Shown here piece after piece: positions 33,003 to 34,328 of a stretch of 34,328 bases of DNA; positions within the stretch are counted from its first letter, which is position 1; every line of letters starts with the position of its first letter. The stretch is from CAYXPR01 sp964467255. GTDB taxonomy: Bacteria; Pseudomonadota; Alphaproteobacteria; Rickettsiales; RGZB01. The stretch covers positions 1 through 34,328 of the forward strand of contig CAYXPR010000018.1 of NCBI GenBank assembly GCA_964467255.1, read 5' to 3'. The notes under the pieces were generated by a model. It saw nothing but the letters and a program-made list of their open reading frames with translations, did not search any database and had not been told where the DNA came from. Position numbers and translations under genes: made by a program.

Positions 33003-34193
33003 CTAGGCCATTTTTTTGAAGGCTTTGGTGAGGTCCGCAATCAGGTCATCGGCATTTTCAAGGCCGATATGGAAGCGAATAGCCGAGCCTTCGGCCTTCC
33101 ACTTCGTGGCAGTACGGATTTCCGCCGGATTCACTGGCAAGGCGAGGCTTTCATACCCACCCCATGAAGCACCGATACCGAATAAATCGAGCCCGTCTAC
33201 AAACGCTTCGATTTTGCTTTCTGGATAATGCTTATCAAAAATGGCGGTAAACAGACCGCACGCACCGGTGAAATCGCGCTTCCAGAGCTTGTAACCTTTG
33301 TCAGCAATGAGCGGCGGGTAAATAACCCGGCTGATGCGCTTCTGATTTTCCAGCCACAGCGCCACTTTCATGGCGTTTTTATAATGCCGCTCCATACGCA
33401 CCGAAAGCGTGCGGAGTCCCTTTAGCACCTGCGCGCAATCTACCGGACTTGCCCCCGTGCCATAATGGCGGAAACGGCGCTTCAAGGTTTCAAGGTGCTT
33501 ACCGCTGGCAATCGCTGCACCCATCAGCACATCAGAATGCCCACCGATATATTTGGTAACGGCCTGAATGGACACATCCACCCCATGCTCAAACGGTTTG
33601 AAGAAGAGCGGCGTTGCCCATGAATTATCGAGTACCACCAGCGCATTCTTTTTATGCGCAACCTTGGCAATGGCAGGGATATCCTGCACTTCAAACGTCA
33701 GTGAGCCGGGGCTTTCCACAAACACCAGCTTCGTGTTTTTCTTAAATAATTTCTCGATGCCCGCACCAATCAACGGGTCGTAAAACGTGGCTTCGATGCC
33801 AAAACGCTTCAGCTCTTTATTGCAAAAGCGGCGCGTGGGGCCGTAGACACTATCCGGCACCAGCAAATGGTCACCTTGTTCAAGGAAGCTGAGCAGCGTG
33901 ATGCTGATCGCCGCAAGGCCAGATGGAAACAGAACGCAGCCCTCACCGCCTTCGAGTTTTGCCAGCGCATCCTGAAGCGCAAAAACCGTAGGTGTGCCGC
34001 CAAGCCCATAGCTTTGGTCTGAGGTGGTTCCGCCCTGCGATTGCTTGTAATGCCCCTTGCCTTTTTCCGCCGCTTTATACGCCTTCAGCGTGGGAAAAAT
34101 AACCGTAGAGGTTTGGTACACGGGCGTGTTTACCATGCCTGCGTGCTGCTCTGCGTCCCTGCCGAGGTTGATAAGAAGCGTTTCGTCTTTCAT
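33003..34193 (-). CDS. metC: Cystathionine beta-lyase-like PLP enzyme
   Basis: A 396-residue Cys/Met-metabolism PLP enzyme, most like alphaproteobacterial cystathionine beta-lyase, which cleaves cystathionine to homocysteine, pyruvate and ammonia. The PLP lysine is Lys214 in QAVTKYIGGHSDV, the ring-stacking region is LFPSGLAAISI and the aspartate lies in VVLDNSWATP. In the usual YGRxGTPT motif the Arg that binds the PLP phosphate of the partner subunit is replaced (SYGLGGTPT, Leu64), so either the alignment hides a substitute or activity differs. Other members (cystathionine gamma-synthase or lyase) cannot be excluded. It begins 8 bases after the stop of the PAS_5-type gene. Confidence 0.88.
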   Translation of the reverse strand: MKDETLLINLGRDAEQHAGMVNTPVYQTSTVIFPTLKAYKAAEKGKGHYKQSQGGTTSDQSYGLGGTPTVFALQDALAKLEGGEGCVLFPSGLAAISITLLSFLEQGDHLLVPDSVYGPTRRFCNKELKRFGIEATFYDPLIGAGIEKLFKKNTKLVFVESPGSLTFEVQDIPAIAKVAHKKNALVVLDNSWATPLFFKPFEHGVDVSIQAVTKYIGGHSDVLMGAAIASGKHLETLKRRFRHYGTGASPVDCAQVLKGLRTLSVRMERHYKNAMKVALWLENQKRISRVIYPPLIADKGYKLWKRDFTGACGLFTAIFDKHYPESKIEAFVDGLDLFGIGASWGGYESLALPVNPAEIRTATKWKAEGSAIRFHIGLENADDLIADLTKAFKKMA

Positions 34194-34201
34194 TATTGTT
34201 C

Positions 34202-34328
34202 CTATTTAAAGATGCGCCACGAAAGCGCAATAATCACATGTGTCAGTTCACCGTCTTTATTACCGAACGGCAAGATACAGCTACGGTATTTCACCATCTG
34301 GTTCTTTTCGTTCAGCATCTCGCCGTGG
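34202..34328 (-). CDS. C-terminal end of a PAS_5-type protein (partial)
   Basis: Minus-strand frame running in from the right edge: HGEMLNEKNQMVKYRSC, then ILPFGNKDGELTHVIIALSWRIF and Lys, then TAG at 34204-34202. The pattern R-x(2)-LPx(4)DG-x(3)-H resembles the end of the PAS_5 (PF07310) domain common in Alphaproteobacteria. Only 41 residues are visible, so this rests on a short motif. It is 8 bases upstream of the metC-like gene. Confidence 0.55.
   Translation of the reverse strand, partial: HGEMLNEKNQMVKYRSCILPFGNKDGELTHVIIALSWRIFK

Overview
The window is a piece of an alphaproteobacterial chromosome of moderate GC content. Evidence includes sdhCDAB gene order, a malic enzyme fused to a phosphotransacetylase-like domain, a PAS_5-type protein end, a two-lobed LOG protein and a System I cytochrome c maturation cluster. 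No closer taxonomic placement can be supported from sequence alone. A 100-base run of N at 1796-1895 shows this is a scaffold.

Region 1-2290 differs from the rest. It holds two tandem minus-strand cassettes, each made of a long leader, one small secreted protein and a GC-rich terminator. The leader of a third cassette lies at the left edge. The two proteins are paralogues of a family I do not recognise. All three leaders carry a hairpin whose stem is kept by base-pair covariation. Lysine codon choice (AAG) differs from the rest of the window (AAA), so this block may be foreign DNA or a scaffold join.

2300-5040 (minus): a six-hairpin glycosidase-like exported protein, a YaiO-like outer-membrane barrel and a small membrane protein, closed by a strong terminator. 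5236-9822 (plus): asd, then sdhC-sdhD-sdhA-sdhB, giving complete succinate dehydrogenase.

9827-19365 (minus): ten closely packed genes read in the order bioF, bioH, bioC, bioD, an RDD membrane protein, an NHLRC2-like thioredoxin/propeller protein, a glutathione S-transferase, rlmE, galU and ugd. Divergent from bioF are bioB and bioA (plus), so all six enzymes from malonyl-ACP to biotin are present around one 38-base divergent spacer. galU and ugd make UDP-glucose and UDP-glucuronate for surface polysaccharide.

21794-29931 (minus): mutS and a secreted trypsin-like protease, then ccmD-ccmE-ccmF-ccmG-ccmH, coupled by 4-base ATGA overlaps at every junction, and a LOG-family protein. The small ccmD is easily missed. 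ccmF contains a very AT-rich patch.

30118-34328: maeB (plus), rpsT (plus) with an elongated C-terminus, a bidirectional terminator, metC-like lyase (minus) and the end of a PAS_5-type protein (minus, cut by the window edge).
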